Counted from the first letter of the stretch, positions 46,198 to 54,975 are shown. The stretch: DNA of 64,000 bases from Brevundimonas abyssalis TAR-001 (GCF_000466985.1 NZ_BATC01000005.1:32203-96202); one strand, 5' to 3'. Notes: generated from the letters alone by a model not told the origin. Numbers and translations: made by a program.

Positions 46198-47940
46198 TCA
46201 TGCCCGCGCCTCGTCGCCCATGGCGCAGAACGCGCGGTAGGTGACGTCCCCGGCCATCAGATCCGCGTGGCTCCCGGCCGCCAGATGCCCTTCATGCACG
46301 AACAGCACCTGATCGGCCTCGCCGGCGAGCCCCAGCCGGTGCGTGATCAGGATCAGGGTCGTGCGGTCCCGGTGCCGCTCGCGCAGCGCCCGCACGGCCT
46401 TGCGTTCGGCCGGGGCGTCCAGCGACGAGGTGGTCTCGTCGAGGATGATGGCCGGCGAACGCACGCCCATCAGCCGCGCCAGCTCCAGCTTCTGCACCTG
46501 GCCGCCCGACAGCCGCTCGCCCTGTTCGCCCACCGCCAGCCCGAAATCCACCGGCCGCCCGTCGGCGTAGAAGCGCCACTCCTCAAGCAGCGCGCGCAGG
46601 TCGGATTCGCCCTGCCGCGTCGGCGGATACAGCGCGTTCTCGCCCAGGCTGCGGTTGAACAGGCCGATGAACTGCGGAACGTAGAGCACCCGGCGGTGGC
46701 GCTCCGGCTCCGCGATCGCCGCCATGTCCGCGCCGTCGATGCGGATGACGCCCTCGGCCGGTTCGAGCAGTCCCGCGATCAGCCGCGCCAGCGTCGATTT
46801 GCCCGCGCCGTTGGGGCCGACCAGCAGCACGAAGGAACCCGCGGCAATCCGGGCGGCCACGTCGCGCAGCACCCGTTCGGACCCATAGCGATAGCCGACG
46901 CCGTCCAGCTCGATCGCGGCCGCCGCTTCCGGCGGCGAGGGCGGCGCGACCGGGGCCGTCGCTCCGAGGGCGGGGCCGCCGAGCGCCAGCACGTCCTTGA
47001 TGTTGGCGAAGGCCACGCTCGCCTGGCGGAAGATGAAGCCGAGGCCGCCCAGCGGCACCGCCAGCCGGAACGCATAGGCCTGGAGCAGCACGAAGTCCCC
47101 GACGGAGATTTGCCCGCGCGCCGCGTCGAGCCCGCCCAGGCCCAGCAGCAGGATCAACCCGCCGCCCACCACCAGATATTGCGCCGCCGCCGTCGCCACG
47201 AGCAGCCACGCCAGCCGCACCGACGCGGCCTGCCGTTCGTGGGCGATGTGCGACACCGCCTGGACTTCGGCCGCGAGGTTGCCGTTGAAGACGACCCGGC
47301 GTGCATTGCGCAGGATGTCGCCCAGCGTGCCCGACACCGCCGCCATCGCCTGGTTCGCCGCCTGCGCCTGCGCCTGGAACGGCCGCGCGCTCAGCCGCGT
47401 GGCGACGAAATAACCGCCCAAGACCGCCGCCATCAGGGCAACATAGATCAGCGGCACCAGCGTCGCGATCACCACCAGCGAGATCACCACCTGGATCAGC
47501 ATCGGCGCGGCCCGGCCGAGGATGCCGTCCACGATGAGCTGAAGATTGTACGGCACGCGCTCCAGCATCCCCAGCAGCTGGCCGCTGTCCGCTTCGCGCT
47601 CGCGCGCCACGACCGGAAGATGGCTGGCGATCGCTCTCTCGGTCAGGCGGCGGGCCAGGGTGTTGATGATCCGCGTGGTGAAGACGTATTTGACCGCGGA
47701 CGTCAGGTTGGTGCCTGACCAGGCCAGCACGAACGCGGCGATCAGCAGCACGAAGGGCAGGGGATCGATCGTCCCGGCCGCGAGGCGATCCACCACCAGC
47801 TTGAGCAGGTAGGGGCCGAGCACGCCCAGGCCGATGCCCACGGCCTCGACCGCTGTGCTTCCCGCCACGTCGCCCCGCAGGCGCAGCCCGCGCGACAGCA
47901 TCAGGCCGAGCAGGGTGCGCAGGACGGCGAAAGTGGACAT
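46198..47940 (-). CDS. ABC transporter with fused permease and ATPase domains
   Basis: Half-size exporter of 580 residues. Six membrane helices span about 1-310; a nucleotide-binding domain follows with Walker A (GPNGAGKST), signature (LSGGQVQKLELAR), Walker B (AIILDETTSSLD) and switch His (ITHRLG). There is no peptidase domain. It could export the lasso peptide (D protein role), but isopeptidase-type lasso loci usually lack a D gene. It also shares a strand and short gaps with the cassette 2 genes upstream, so substrate is open. Confidence 0.82.
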   Translation of the reverse strand: MSTFAVLRTLLGLMLSRGLRLRGDVAGSTAVEAVGIGLGVLGPYLLKLVVDRLAAGTIDPLPFVLLIAAFVLAWSGTNLTSAVKYVFTTRIINTLARRLTERAIASHLPVVAREREADSGQLLGMLERVPYNLQLIVDGILGRAAPMLIQVVISLVVIATLVPLIYVALMAAVLGGYFVATRLSARPFQAQAQAANQAMAAVSGTLGDILRNARRVVFNGNLAAEVQAVSHIAHERQAASVRLAWLLVATAAAQYLVVGGGLILLLGLGGLDAARGQISVGDFVLLQAYAFRLAVPLGGLGFIFRQASVAFANIKDVLALGGPALGATAPVAPPSPPEAAAAIELDGVGYRYGSERVLRDVAARIAAGSFVLLVGPNGAGKSTLARLIAGLLEPAEGVIRIDGADMAAIAEPERHRRVLYVPQFIGLFNRSLGENALYPPTRQGESDLRALLEEWRFYADGRPVDFGLAVGEQGERLSGGQVQKLELARLMGVRSPAIILDETTSSLDAPAERKAVRALRERHRDRTTLILITHRLGLAGEADQVLFVHEGHLAAGSHADLMAGDVTYRAFCAMGDEARA

Positions 47941-48054
47941 GGCGGCTCCTCGCCGGCCGGGCGTCGCGGGCGACAGCGAGTCGGCGCGGCGCAACCTAGA
48001 CGCCGTCCCTGGCGGCGGCTTTACGGATATTCCGGTTCGGGCCTGTCCGGCCGC

Positions 48055-48492
48055 TCAGACCGCGAAGCCGAAGCGCCGCCGTCGCCGGACCTCGTAGAGC
48101 CCGAAGACGATGGTTCCGAGGAACAGGAAGTAGAACACCCATAGCGACGTGACGTAGCCGCGCGGCAGCAGGTTCGGATCGAGCAGCCGGCCGAGATGGG
48201 CCAGCGCCGTGGCCAGCTCGACCCCCGCCGCCAGCGGCAGCCAAAGGCGCGGTCGGGTCAGGGTCAGATGGACCAGCAGCGAGAACAGCGCCACGTCGAT
48301 CACCGCCACGCCCCACAACGCGCCCTGCGGCCCGAGCGGGCCTTGCAGGAGCTGCGCCGCCGGGGACAGCAAGTAGGCGGCGAGTGACGCGAGCGCCACG
48401 ATGCGTTCGGGCCATCCGCCGAACCTCAGGGCGGCCGCCGTCACCAGGACGGTGAGCAGCGCGCCCGCGATCTGGACCGGCGTGTCGAACAT
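48055..48492 (-). CDS. Four-TM integral membrane protein (cassette 2)
   Basis: The 145-residue protein has four membrane helices and an Arg-rich C-terminal end (YEVRRRRRFGF). It resembles the cassette 1 protein at 23084-23599 in helix order and in the PERI, LAHLGRL and SLWVFY segments. It lies between the helical protein and the ABC exporter. Function unknown. Confidence 0.6.
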   Translation of the reverse strand: MFDTPVQIAGALLTVLVTAAALRFGGWPERIVALASLAAYLLSPAAQLLQGPLGPQGALWGVAVIDVALFSLLVHLTLTRPRLWLPLAAGVELATALAHLGRLLDPNLLPRGYVTSLWVFYFLFLGTIVFGLYEVRRRRRFGFAV

Positions 48493-48543
48493 CGGCGTGC
48501 CTCCGCGCAGCGCCGACGAGGGACGCGCTTGCGCGCGGCGCTG

Positions 48544-48903
48544 TCAAGCGGCGTCAACCGTCCGGAGAGCGGGGGCCTCGCCCGTCGTGATCGGGCGGTT
48601 GGTCTCCGGTTTGCCGACCCCGGTCCCATGCAGCGTCGCCGGACGCACCCCGATGCCGGGCGCGGCGGCCGCGAGCGCGGCGTGCGCCGTCATCATGTGC
48701 GTGCGGCTCTGGCCCAGCGTGTCCACCGAGCGGGCGACGGCGGCGACGCCGTCATGCCCGAGCAGGGCGGAGAAATCATGGTCGCGCCGCAGCGCGGAGG
48801 TTCGGGCGATCAGCAGCGCGGCCTTCTCCAGCGCCATGTCCACGGCCTCCTCGGCCTCGAACAGGGCGTCGGCGACCGATTGGGCGATTTCGCGTCTTTG
48901 CAT
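48544..48903 (-). CDS. Small helical protein of unknown function (cassette 2)
   Basis: 119 residues; the helical first 85 residues resemble the cassette 1 protein at 23630-24013. A Pro/Thr-rich tail (GIGVRPATLHGTGVGKPETN) is unique. No signal peptide, no recognised family. Its position, between a LuxR-type gene and a 4-TM protein gene, is the same in both cassettes. Confidence 0.55.
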   Translation of the reverse strand: MQRREIAQSVADALFEAEEAVDMALEKAALLIARTSALRRDHDFSALLGHDGVAAVARSVDTLGQSRTHMMTAHAALAAAAPGIGVRPATLHGTGVGKPETNRPITTGEAPALRTVDAA

Positions 48904-48974
48904 GGGGTATCGCTCCCGCCTTGCGGCAGGCTCCTCTGATGGCGTGGATGTCGTGAGGTCGTCGGGCTGACTTG

Positions 48975-49640
48975 TCAGTTGGCCGCGAGCCAGGCGTCCA
49001 GCGCATCGGACAGGTGCCCCACCTGTATCGCCATCGCCAGCGCGCCGACCGCAAGGAAGCCGGCGGCCACCGCCGCGATCAGGATCAGCATCAGCCGCTG
49101 GGCCGGAGACCGGAGAGCCGCTGGATCGGCCGCGAGGGCAGGCGGTCGCTTTCGCGCGTCAGCACGAACGCGATGCAGATAATCTCGCGAGTCAGATCGA
49201 GCGGCGTGAGATGGGGACTGAGCAGCCGGGTCGCCGTCAGCAGATGGGCCACCGTCTCCTTCTCCTCCCGCGTAATCGCCAGGTCGTCGTAAACGGCTTC
49301 CAGATCGTCCCAGGTGATCGTCGGGATCGCGGTCGCCGAAGGCGTCATGGATTCCTCCTTTCGAGGCCCCATCGGGCGACGGCGCGGTCTCGAAAGGAAG
49401 GGGTATTGGGCGCCCCTGATACTCAATAGGCATACCGCTCGCGTGGAGGTGGCGCACCAGCATCATCGCCGCATGGCCGCGTGAGCGCGCCCCGAGCTTC
49501 CGCAGCGCGCTGGCGAAATGCTTGTCGATCGTGCCCTTTTGCAGGTCGAAGTCGTTCGCGATGTCCTTGGACGATTTGAACTGGGCCGCGCCCAAGAGGC
49601 AGTCCCGCTCGCGCGGCGTCAGCTTGTCGAAGCGGTCCAT
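48975..49640 (-). CDS. LuxR-type HTH regulator (cassette 2), downstream reading frame uncertain
   Basis: Residues 5-60 form a LuxR/GerE HTH (LTPRERDCLLGAAQFKSSKD, then the TIDKHFASALRKLGA helix). As written, the frame stays open to 48975 and ends in a membrane helix (MLILIAAVAAGFLAVGALAM). From about 49348 to 49091, however, codon third positions look non-coding in this frame and coding in another. One missing base upstream of 49348 would end LuxR at a TGA (49345-49347) overlapping the next start, giving 98 residues. The membrane helix would then belong to the next gene or form a 38-residue peptide of its own. Confidence 0.6.
   Translation of the reverse strand: MDRFDKLTPRERDCLLGAAQFKSSKDIANDFDLQKGTIDKHFASALRKLGARSRGHAAMMLVRHLHASGMPIEYQGRPIPLPFETAPSPDGASKGGIHDAFGDRDPDDHLGRSGSRLRRPGDYAGGEGDGGPSADGDPAAQSPSHAARSDSRDYLHRVRADARKRPPALAADPAALRSPAQRLMLILIAAVAAGFLAVGALAMAIQVGHLSDALDAWLAAN
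49091..49348 (-). CDS. Unrecognised 85-residue protein nested in the LuxR-type frame
   Basis: The start ATG has a perfect AAAGGAGG six bases upstream. The protein (MTPSATAIPTITWDDLEAVY...) is helical and acidic to neutral, with high GC at codon third positions. Its TGA overlaps an ATG (TGATG) that opens a 38-residue membrane peptide ending at 48975. A single missing base near the end would fuse the two into a 124-residue protein with a C-terminal membrane anchor. No family recognised. Confidence 0.6.
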   Translation of the reverse strand: MTPSATAIPTITWDDLEAVYDDLAITREEKETVAHLLTATRLLSPHLTPLDLTREIICIAFVLTRESDRLPSRPIQRLSGLRPSG

Positions 49641-50038
49641 GCGGCTGGGTTCCCCGGTTCCGTCTCTCCGGCCTCCAGGCAAAGCGTCTCGATGTACCGA
49701 AGCAATTGCTGGCGCGAGCGTCCGGGCGGCAGGCGGTTCCACGCCTCCGTCAGGCGGGCCAACTCGCTGCGCGGCGCGGCCGCCGCCTCCTGATCGCGGA
49801 TGCCGATCAGGTCAGGAACGCTGGTCCCGAGAACCTGGGAGATCGCATAGAGCCGCGAGGCGAGCAGGCGCGTATTGCCGTTCTCGTATTTCTGCACCTG
49901 CTGGAGCGACACGCCGAGTTGTTGGCCGAGCGCCTTCTGGCTTATGCCCAGCTCGCGCCGCCGCCGCCGGATACGCGCGCCGACCTTCAGGTCGAACTCG
50001 CTCAGCTCCCGCGTCAGCCTCTCCTTTGCGATCGTCAT
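49619..50038 (-). CDS. Xre-family HTH transcriptional regulator
   Basis: The 139-residue protein has a Cro/C1-type HTH at about residues 18-75 (IRRRRRELGISQKALGQQLG, VSLQQVQKYENGNTRLLASR) and a helical tail (SRQQLLRYIETLCLEAGE). It overlaps the LuxR-type start by 22 bases and so heads the cassette 2 operon. Such regulators are common on mobile DNA. Confidence 0.85.
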   Translation of the reverse strand: MTIAKERLTRELSEFDLKVGARIRRRRRELGISQKALGQQLGVSLQQVQKYENGNTRLLASRLYAISQVLGTSVPDLIGIRDQEAAAAPRSELARLTEAWNRLPPGRSRQQLLRYIETLCLEAGETEPGNPAAWTASTS

Positions 50039-50252
50039 GGCGTCAGTATGCCGCCAATTGCGCAGGGACGCACCTCCCGGCGGGGTCGGGCGGCGCGACC
50101 GGCCGATGAATCCCCAATCGACCGGAATTTCACGATAGGGCCGGTCGATCCGTGAAGATCGCTCGTGACCCCGCCGCTAGGGTCGCCGGTCGGACGGAGC
50201 GGAAGGCCCGCTCCGGGCTATCGGGAAAGGAGCCGCGCGATCGGAAACGCGC

Positions 50253-50507
50253 ATGGGAATGGATCGAGAGCAGGCGACCGGCTGGCGCCGTCGCGAGATC
50301 TACGACCGTCTGGTGTCGATCGATCATGCCGGTTGGGCGTGGGAATCCGCCCGGCGGCATCCCGATGCGCGCCAGCTCCTCAAGTCATACCGGCGCGGCC
50401 GGCTGTTGCGTCGCTCGCCGCCCGTCCGACTCCTCGCGCCAGGGAAAGGAGACGAGCCGGCCGCATGGGGCTGGCTTCGTCGGGCGCACAGGGCGTCGAA
50501 AGCGTAG
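50253..50507 (+). CDS. DUF6499 (transcriptional regulator-like) protein
   Basis: Small basic protein of 84 residues with WRRREIYDRLVSIDHAGWAW followed by RHPDARQLL, the pattern of the DUF6499 domain. That domain commonly lies next to DUF2285 in integrative and conjugative elements and plasmids of alphaproteobacteria. It overlaps the next gene by 43 bases. Confidence 0.65.
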   Translation: MGMDREQATGWRRREIYDRLVSIDHAGWAWESARRHPDARQLLKSYRRGRLLRRSPPVRLLAPGKGDEPAAWGWLRRAHRASKA

Positions 50508-51055
50508 GCGCCGCCGTCTTCTGGCGGTCAGAGCTGCACCCGCCCGTCCTGGCGGTGCGGGCCGAGGCGTGCCCGGCGGATCATCCGGACGCTGTCGACC
50601 TGTTGCTCCTACCGTGCGCCGCGACGCTGCGCCTGACCCGCGACGGCCGCGAGGAGGTCCTGGTGGCGGATGGGCCACGCTGTATCCGCATCGAGGTCAC
50701 CGGCGGCACGCTCCTAGGCGGCCCGGTGCGCCTGCACTATCGGCTGTCCGGGTTCGTTGACATCGAGTCCAAGGTGCTGACCCTGCGCCGCCTGGTCGCG
50801 CTGCGCCGTCTCGGCCGCCTGCCGCACACGCTGTTTCCGCCGGAGCGCCGCGCGCGGCGCTGGGCACAGGCGTTCCAGGCGCATGACGGCGCGCAGGCCG
50901 GCGCCAGCCACCGCGAAATCGCCATCGCCATGTTCGGCGAGGATCGCGTCGCCGAGGACTGGCGCGACGGCGACCATCTGCGGATGCGCATCCATCGCCT
51001 GATCCGGACCGCCGACAGGCTGATCGACGGCGGCTATCGCGAGTTGCTGAGATGA
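50465..51055 (+). CDS. DUF2285 domain-containing protein
   Basis: The 196-residue protein's C-terminal half (DGAQAGASHREIAIAMFGED, then HLRMRIHRLIRTADRLIDGG) matches DUF2285, an HTH-like domain on mobile elements. The N-terminal half (VFWRSELHPPVLAVRAEACP) fits the longer form of the family. ATG at 50465 is chosen since upstream sequence is shared with the previous gene in another frame. Probably a DNA-binding regulator of a mobile element. Confidence 0.75.
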   Translation: MGLASSGAQGVESVGAAVFWRSELHPPVLAVRAEACPADHPDAVDLLLLPCAATLRLTRDGREEVLVADGPRCIRIEVTGGTLLGGPVRLHYRLSGFVDIESKVLTLRRLVALRRLGRLPHTLFPPERRARRWAQAFQAHDGAQAGASHREIAIAMFGEDRVAEDWRDGDHLRMRIHRLIRTADRLIDGGYRELLR

Positions 51056-51171
51056 CCCGTCTCCATCGCCTAGTTCGCGGGCGGGATCAGAAGGGGATTC
51101 TCGGCTTCCCGCGCGCCCTCCGACCGCGGCTGGAACTTTATATGTTGCGAAATATGTTCGCTCTTAATGGA

Positions 51172-51216
51172 CAACTTTCGCGATGTATAAAGTTGAGCTG
51201 GATATCCCTTTAAGGG
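51172..51216. promoter_or_regulatory. Candidate operator of the AbiE toxin-antitoxin operon
   Basis: Inverted repeat CAACTTT (51172-51178) / AAAGTTG (51189-51195) is followed by the palindrome CCCTTTAAGGG (51206-51216), ending 9 bases before the antitoxin start. AbiEi antitoxins are known to repress their own promoters by binding inverted repeats. Confidence 0.4.
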
Positions 51217-51225
51217 TTTGCCATT

Positions 51226-52064
51226 ATGTCCGCCATGGATGCACTGCGCGGACAAAAGCTGAAGCACGTATTGGACTCGGCGCCGCCGGGGTTCCTGGTG
51301 GACTCCCGCTGGCTGAAAGACAACGGCGTGGGCCGCAGCTCTGCCTCCGCTTATGCCCAGGCCGGGTGGCTGGAGCGCGTGAGACCGGGTCTCTATCGGC
51401 GGCCGTTCGGCGCGGTCGAGCCGATCGAAGCCGCCGACTGGCGCATCGCCGTCCTTTCGGCCCAGCGGATCATGGGCTATGACTTCCACGTGGGCGGCAT
51501 GACCGCGCTCGCCCTGGACGGCCGCAGCCACTACCTCCCCTTGGGAAGCGAGGCCGCCGTCTATCTGTATGGCGAACCGCGACCTGGCTGTCCCGGCTCG
51601 ATCTCGACGCGGCCGTCATCGTGCGCAGCCGGCGGCTGTTCGCGGACCCGGCCCTTGGCGTGGACGCCGTCGATTTCGAGCCTTTCGGCGCAGGCGGCCG
51701 CACGCCCTGGCGCTGGCCGCTGACCGCCTCCTCGCCCGAACGCGCGATCCTCGAAGCACTGGACGAGCTGCCCGGCCGGGAAAGCTTCCACACCCTCGAC
51801 ATGCTGTTCGAGGGGCTGGACGGCCTGCGCCCGGGCCGAGTGAGCGAGCTTCTCGACCAATGCCGGAGCGTGAAGGCGAAGCGGCTCTTCTTTCTGTTCG
51901 CCGAGCGCCACGATCACGCCTGGCTCAAGCATGTCGATCGCGACGCGGTCGACCTGGGCAGCGGACCGCGCGCCATCGTCGAGGGCGGCAAGCTCCATTC
52001 CGGACTCCAGCTCGTCGTGCCCGCCGAATACGCCGTTCGGGAGACGGCCGCCGATGGCGCGTGA
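51226..52064 (+). CDS. AbiEi-type antitoxin (type IV toxin-antitoxin), apparent one-base deletion
   Basis: The N-terminal winged-helix region (LVDSRWLKDNGVGRSSASAY; AGWLERVRPGLYRRP) and the AbiEi body are split over two frames. After VYLYGEP the reading continues as WLSRLDLDAAVIVRSRRLFA in another frame to the TGA at 52062-52064. One base missing in 51577-51584 accounts for this; repair gives 279 residues, a usual length. It overlaps the toxin gene by 11 bases, as is typical. Confidence 0.78.
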
Positions 52065-52989
52065 ACGCTACGTCGCCCAAATGCGCCTGCTGGTGGACGC
52101 CCTGCCGTTGATCGCCGTCGAGCCTGCCTTCGCCCTCAAAGGCGGCACCGCGATCAACCTGTTCTACCGCGACCTGCCGCGCCTGTCGGTCGACATAGAT
52201 CTGACCTATCTGCCGCTGGACGACCGGCCCGCCGCGCTCGCCGCCATCGATGCGGCGTTCGATCGAATCGTCCTCGCCGCCGGGAAGCGCGGCATCGCCG
52301 GGCGCCGAGGCGCGGGCGGGGGCGGGGGCCGCACCCGGCTCCTGTTCCGCCGCGCCGGGGCCGAGGTGAAGGTCGAGGTGTCGCCAGTCGCGCGCGGCGT
52401 CGTTCATCCGCCCCGGCCGATGCGCGTCAGCGCGGCGGTGGAAGACGCATTCGGCTTCGCGGAGATGCCGGTCGTCGCCTTCGAGGACCTGTTCGCGGGG
52501 AAGATCTGCGCGGCGCTCGATCGCCAGCACCCGCGCGACCTCTACGATGTGAAGCTGCTCTATGACCACGAAGGCGTGACCGACGCGCTGTTCCGCACCT
52601 TCCTGATCTATGCCGCCGCCTCCAACCGCCCGCTCCACGAGTTGGTGTCACCCAACCTTCTCGCCATCGACAACGCCTTCGCCCGCGAGTTCGAGGGCAT
52701 GACGGTCGATCCGGTCCAGCTTCCCGATCTCCTCGACGCCCGGGCGCGCCTGATCGCCGATATTCACGCCCGACTGCCGGGCGACGCCGCCCGTTTCCTC
52801 CTCGCCGTTCACGATGCGAATCCCGACTTCGGGTTGATCGGCCTGCCGCAAGCGGCCGATCTTCCGGCCGTGCGCTGGAAGCGCGTCAATCTTGAACGGC
52901 TGATGCGCGAGCAACCCGGCAAACACGCCGAGCAGAGAACCTTGCTGGCGGCGGCCCTGGAGGGACGGGACGACGACATCCCCCGGTGA
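52054..52989 (+). CDS. AbiEii/nucleotidyltransferase-type toxin
   Basis: The 311-residue protein of the AbiEii/AbiGii family has the nucleotidyltransferase signature FALKGGTAINLFYRDLPRLS followed by VDIDLTY (GG...S and DxD) and the later KICAALDRQHPRDLYDVKLL segment. Family members act as toxins, some by modifying tRNA or binding GTP. The toxin gene is intact although the antitoxin gene appears frameshifted, which supports the view that the antitoxin break is a sequencing error. Confidence 0.85.
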   Translation: MARERYVAQMRLLVDALPLIAVEPAFALKGGTAINLFYRDLPRLSVDIDLTYLPLDDRPAALAAIDAAFDRIVLAAGKRGIAGRRGAGGGGGRTRLLFRRAGAEVKVEVSPVARGVVHPPRPMRVSAAVEDAFGFAEMPVVAFEDLFAGKICAALDRQHPRDLYDVKLLYDHEGVTDALFRTFLIYAAASNRPLHELVSPNLLAIDNAFAREFEGMTVDPVQLPDLLDARARLIADIHARLPGDAARFLLAVHDANPDFGLIGLPQAADLPAVRWKRVNLERLMREQPGKHAEQRTLLAAALEGRDDDIPR

Positions 52990-53085
52990 GGTCCTGTCGG
53001 TGATGTCGCCAATCCTGCACCGGCGTCCCGAGGAGATCGACTATCTGCGATCGCTGCGCGATACCGCCTGATCGCGCGGCGGTCC

Positions 53086-53703
53086 TCAGCCAACCAGGCT
53101 CTGATGCGTCCAGCCGCTGTCGGTCAGGATCAGCGTCTCGGTCGCCTCTCCTTCGGGTTCGTCAAGCGCCGACGCGATAGCCGGAAAGGCTTCGCGGATC
53201 GCCGGGGCGTTCGCCCAGGGGGCGATGTCGTCGAGCCGCCAGCGGTAGGTGACGCGCGTCATGTGCACGCCGGCCATTTCGCCCGGCTCGGTGTTGCCGC
53301 GCACTTCCGCCACCTGCCGCCGCGCGAAGCACAGGTCGGTGCCGCCAAGGAAGGTGTTGGGTGATGGCCGGATCGCCTCGGCGGCGGCGGGCGTCGCCTC
53401 ATAGTGGATATGCGGAACCGGTTGGTCGCCGCCGGTGAAGCCGGCGGGGACGCGGGTGGTCGCCGTCGCCGTCAGCAGACCCGCGTCGACGAGCGCGTCT
53501 ATCGCCGCCTTGGCCGTCTCATCCCCCTCGGCGCGGATCTCGACGGGCGGAGCCGGCCGCATCGAGACTCAGACCGGCCGCGCCTCATGCCAGGTCTCCA
53601 GCGAGACGGCGAAATTGGCGTGGTCCGGTGCTTGCGGGTCCGAGCCGCAGGCGGCGGCCGTCAAGGCAAGCGCCGTGATCGACAGGCGTGAGAGCGACTT
53701 CAT
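53086..53703 (-). pseudogene. Lipoprotein gene with an in-frame TGA
   Basis: The start at 53703 (GGGAG site) gives a lipoprotein signal with lipobox TAAAC (MKSLSRLSITALALTAAACG). After 44 residues (...WHEARPV) there is TGA (53569-53571), and the same frame resumes directly (VSMRPAPPVEIRAEGDETAK) to 53086. The second part (AIDALVDAGLL, VTYRWRLDDIAPWA) has the look of a complete periplasmic domain with no signal of its own. Read through, it is 205 residues. Cys or Trp may have stood at the TGA. No family recognised with confidence. Confidence 0.6.
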
Positions 53704-53852
53704 CCGATACTCCCTTCGCCAATCATGCCAGAATCCGGCGCGGCGGACCAATCCGGAAGCGGCGGGACGTGCCCGCCGCCCGATCGTTTCGTTCCCCACC
53801 GCCCGATGGTGGGGTTTCGCTCCGCCGCGCTCTCTCCGGGCCGGTCCTGGCG

Positions 53853-54824
53853 TCAGAACCGCTCGCCCACCAGCGTCTCGCTCAGCACCCACAGGGCCTG
53901 GGCGCGGGCGTCGTCGAGCGCATAGGACCGCACGCCATCGCGCATGCCTTCGCTGTCGACGATCTCCGCGACGTGGCAGTCCTCGCAATAGCGCCCGCCG
54001 ACCGCATCGGCATCGGCGACGACCGCCGCCCACACCGAGGTCGCGGCGCCCTGGGGGATGGACTTGAAGGTGAAGGGCGGCAGCCCGGCGGCGGCGTTGG
54101 CCGCTTCGAGCGAGGCGACCAGCGCATCCATCTCTTCGTCGCTCATGTGCCGGCCCAGTTCCGTGTGGATGCCGCCGGGATGGACCGCCGCAGCACGCAC
54201 CCGGCGTTCGCGGTGGCGCCGGTCGAATTCGACCGCGAACAGCACATTGGCGGTCTTGGACCGGCCATAGGCGATCCACGGATCATACTCGGTCCGCTCG
54301 AAACCGGGATCGTCCAGGTCGACGTCGGAGAAGCGGTGCCCGGCCGAAGCCAGGTTCACCAGCCGCCCGCCGTCGCGGATCAGGCCCGCGATGCGGTTGA
54401 CGAACAGGAAATGGCCGAGATGGTTGGTGCCGAACTGCGTCTCGAAGCCGTCCGTCGTATGGCCGAAGGGCGTGGCCATCACCCCGGCGTTGGCGATCAC
54501 AATGTCGAAGGGGCGGCCGTCTTCGTTCAGCCGGTCGGCGCTGGCGCGCACGCTGGCGAGCGAGGCGAGGTCGAGTTCGATAAGCGTGAAGCTGCCGCCA
54601 GCCGCCTCCGCCGCCGCGCGCACCTCGCCGGTCGCGCGCTCGGCCTTGGCGAGATCGCGAGCCGCGCCCACGACATCGGCGCCATGCGCCGCCAATGCGC
54701 GCGCCGTCTCCACGCCCAGGCCGGCCGAAGCGCCGGTCACGAGTATGCGCTTGCCCGAAAGGTTCACGCCGGCGAGCACGTCGTCGGTGGTCGATGTCGC
54801 TCCGAAATTGCTGGTCATATCCAT
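53853..54824 (-). CDS. Short-chain dehydrogenase/reductase
   Basis: NAD(P)-dependent oxidoreductase of 323 residues. It has the Rossmann motif TGASAGLG (about 30-37), the NAG motif IANAGVMATP, the catalytic Ser in LASAGHR and YxxxK in AYGRSKTANV. Length and pattern fit the retinol-dehydrogenase-like group. It is divergent from the AraC-type gene, which may regulate it. Substrate unknown. Confidence 0.88.
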   Translation of the reverse strand: MDMTSNFGATSTTDDVLAGVNLSGKRILVTGASAGLGVETARALAAHGADVVGAARDLAKAERATGEVRAAAEAAGGSFTLIELDLASLASVRASADRLNEDGRPFDIVIANAGVMATPFGHTTDGFETQFGTNHLGHFLFVNRIAGLIRDGGRLVNLASAGHRFSDVDLDDPGFERTEYDPWIAYGRSKTANVLFAVEFDRRHRERRVRAAAVHPGGIHTELGRHMSDEEMDALVASLEAANAAAGLPPFTFKSIPQGAATSVWAAVVADADAVGGRYCEDCHVAEIVDSEGMRDGVRSYALDDARAQALWVLSETLVGERF

Positions 54825-54975
54825 GTCCTTCCATGTTCCGGCGGCGCTGATGCCGTCGGCTGCCGACGGAAATGGGATTGTGGAGGGTGCGGGCCGCGCC
54901 CGATCGGATCGATTGCTTGCCCGATCCTCTCATTCGCACTTGCGCAGAAACGAAGGCGCGCCGATCTTCCCGGTC

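Noticed and set aside
53569..53571. Selenocysteine codon in the lipoprotein
   Set aside because: No SECIS-like stem-loop was seen just after the TGA and selenoproteins are not expected among such lipoproteins; a nonsense change or error is simpler.
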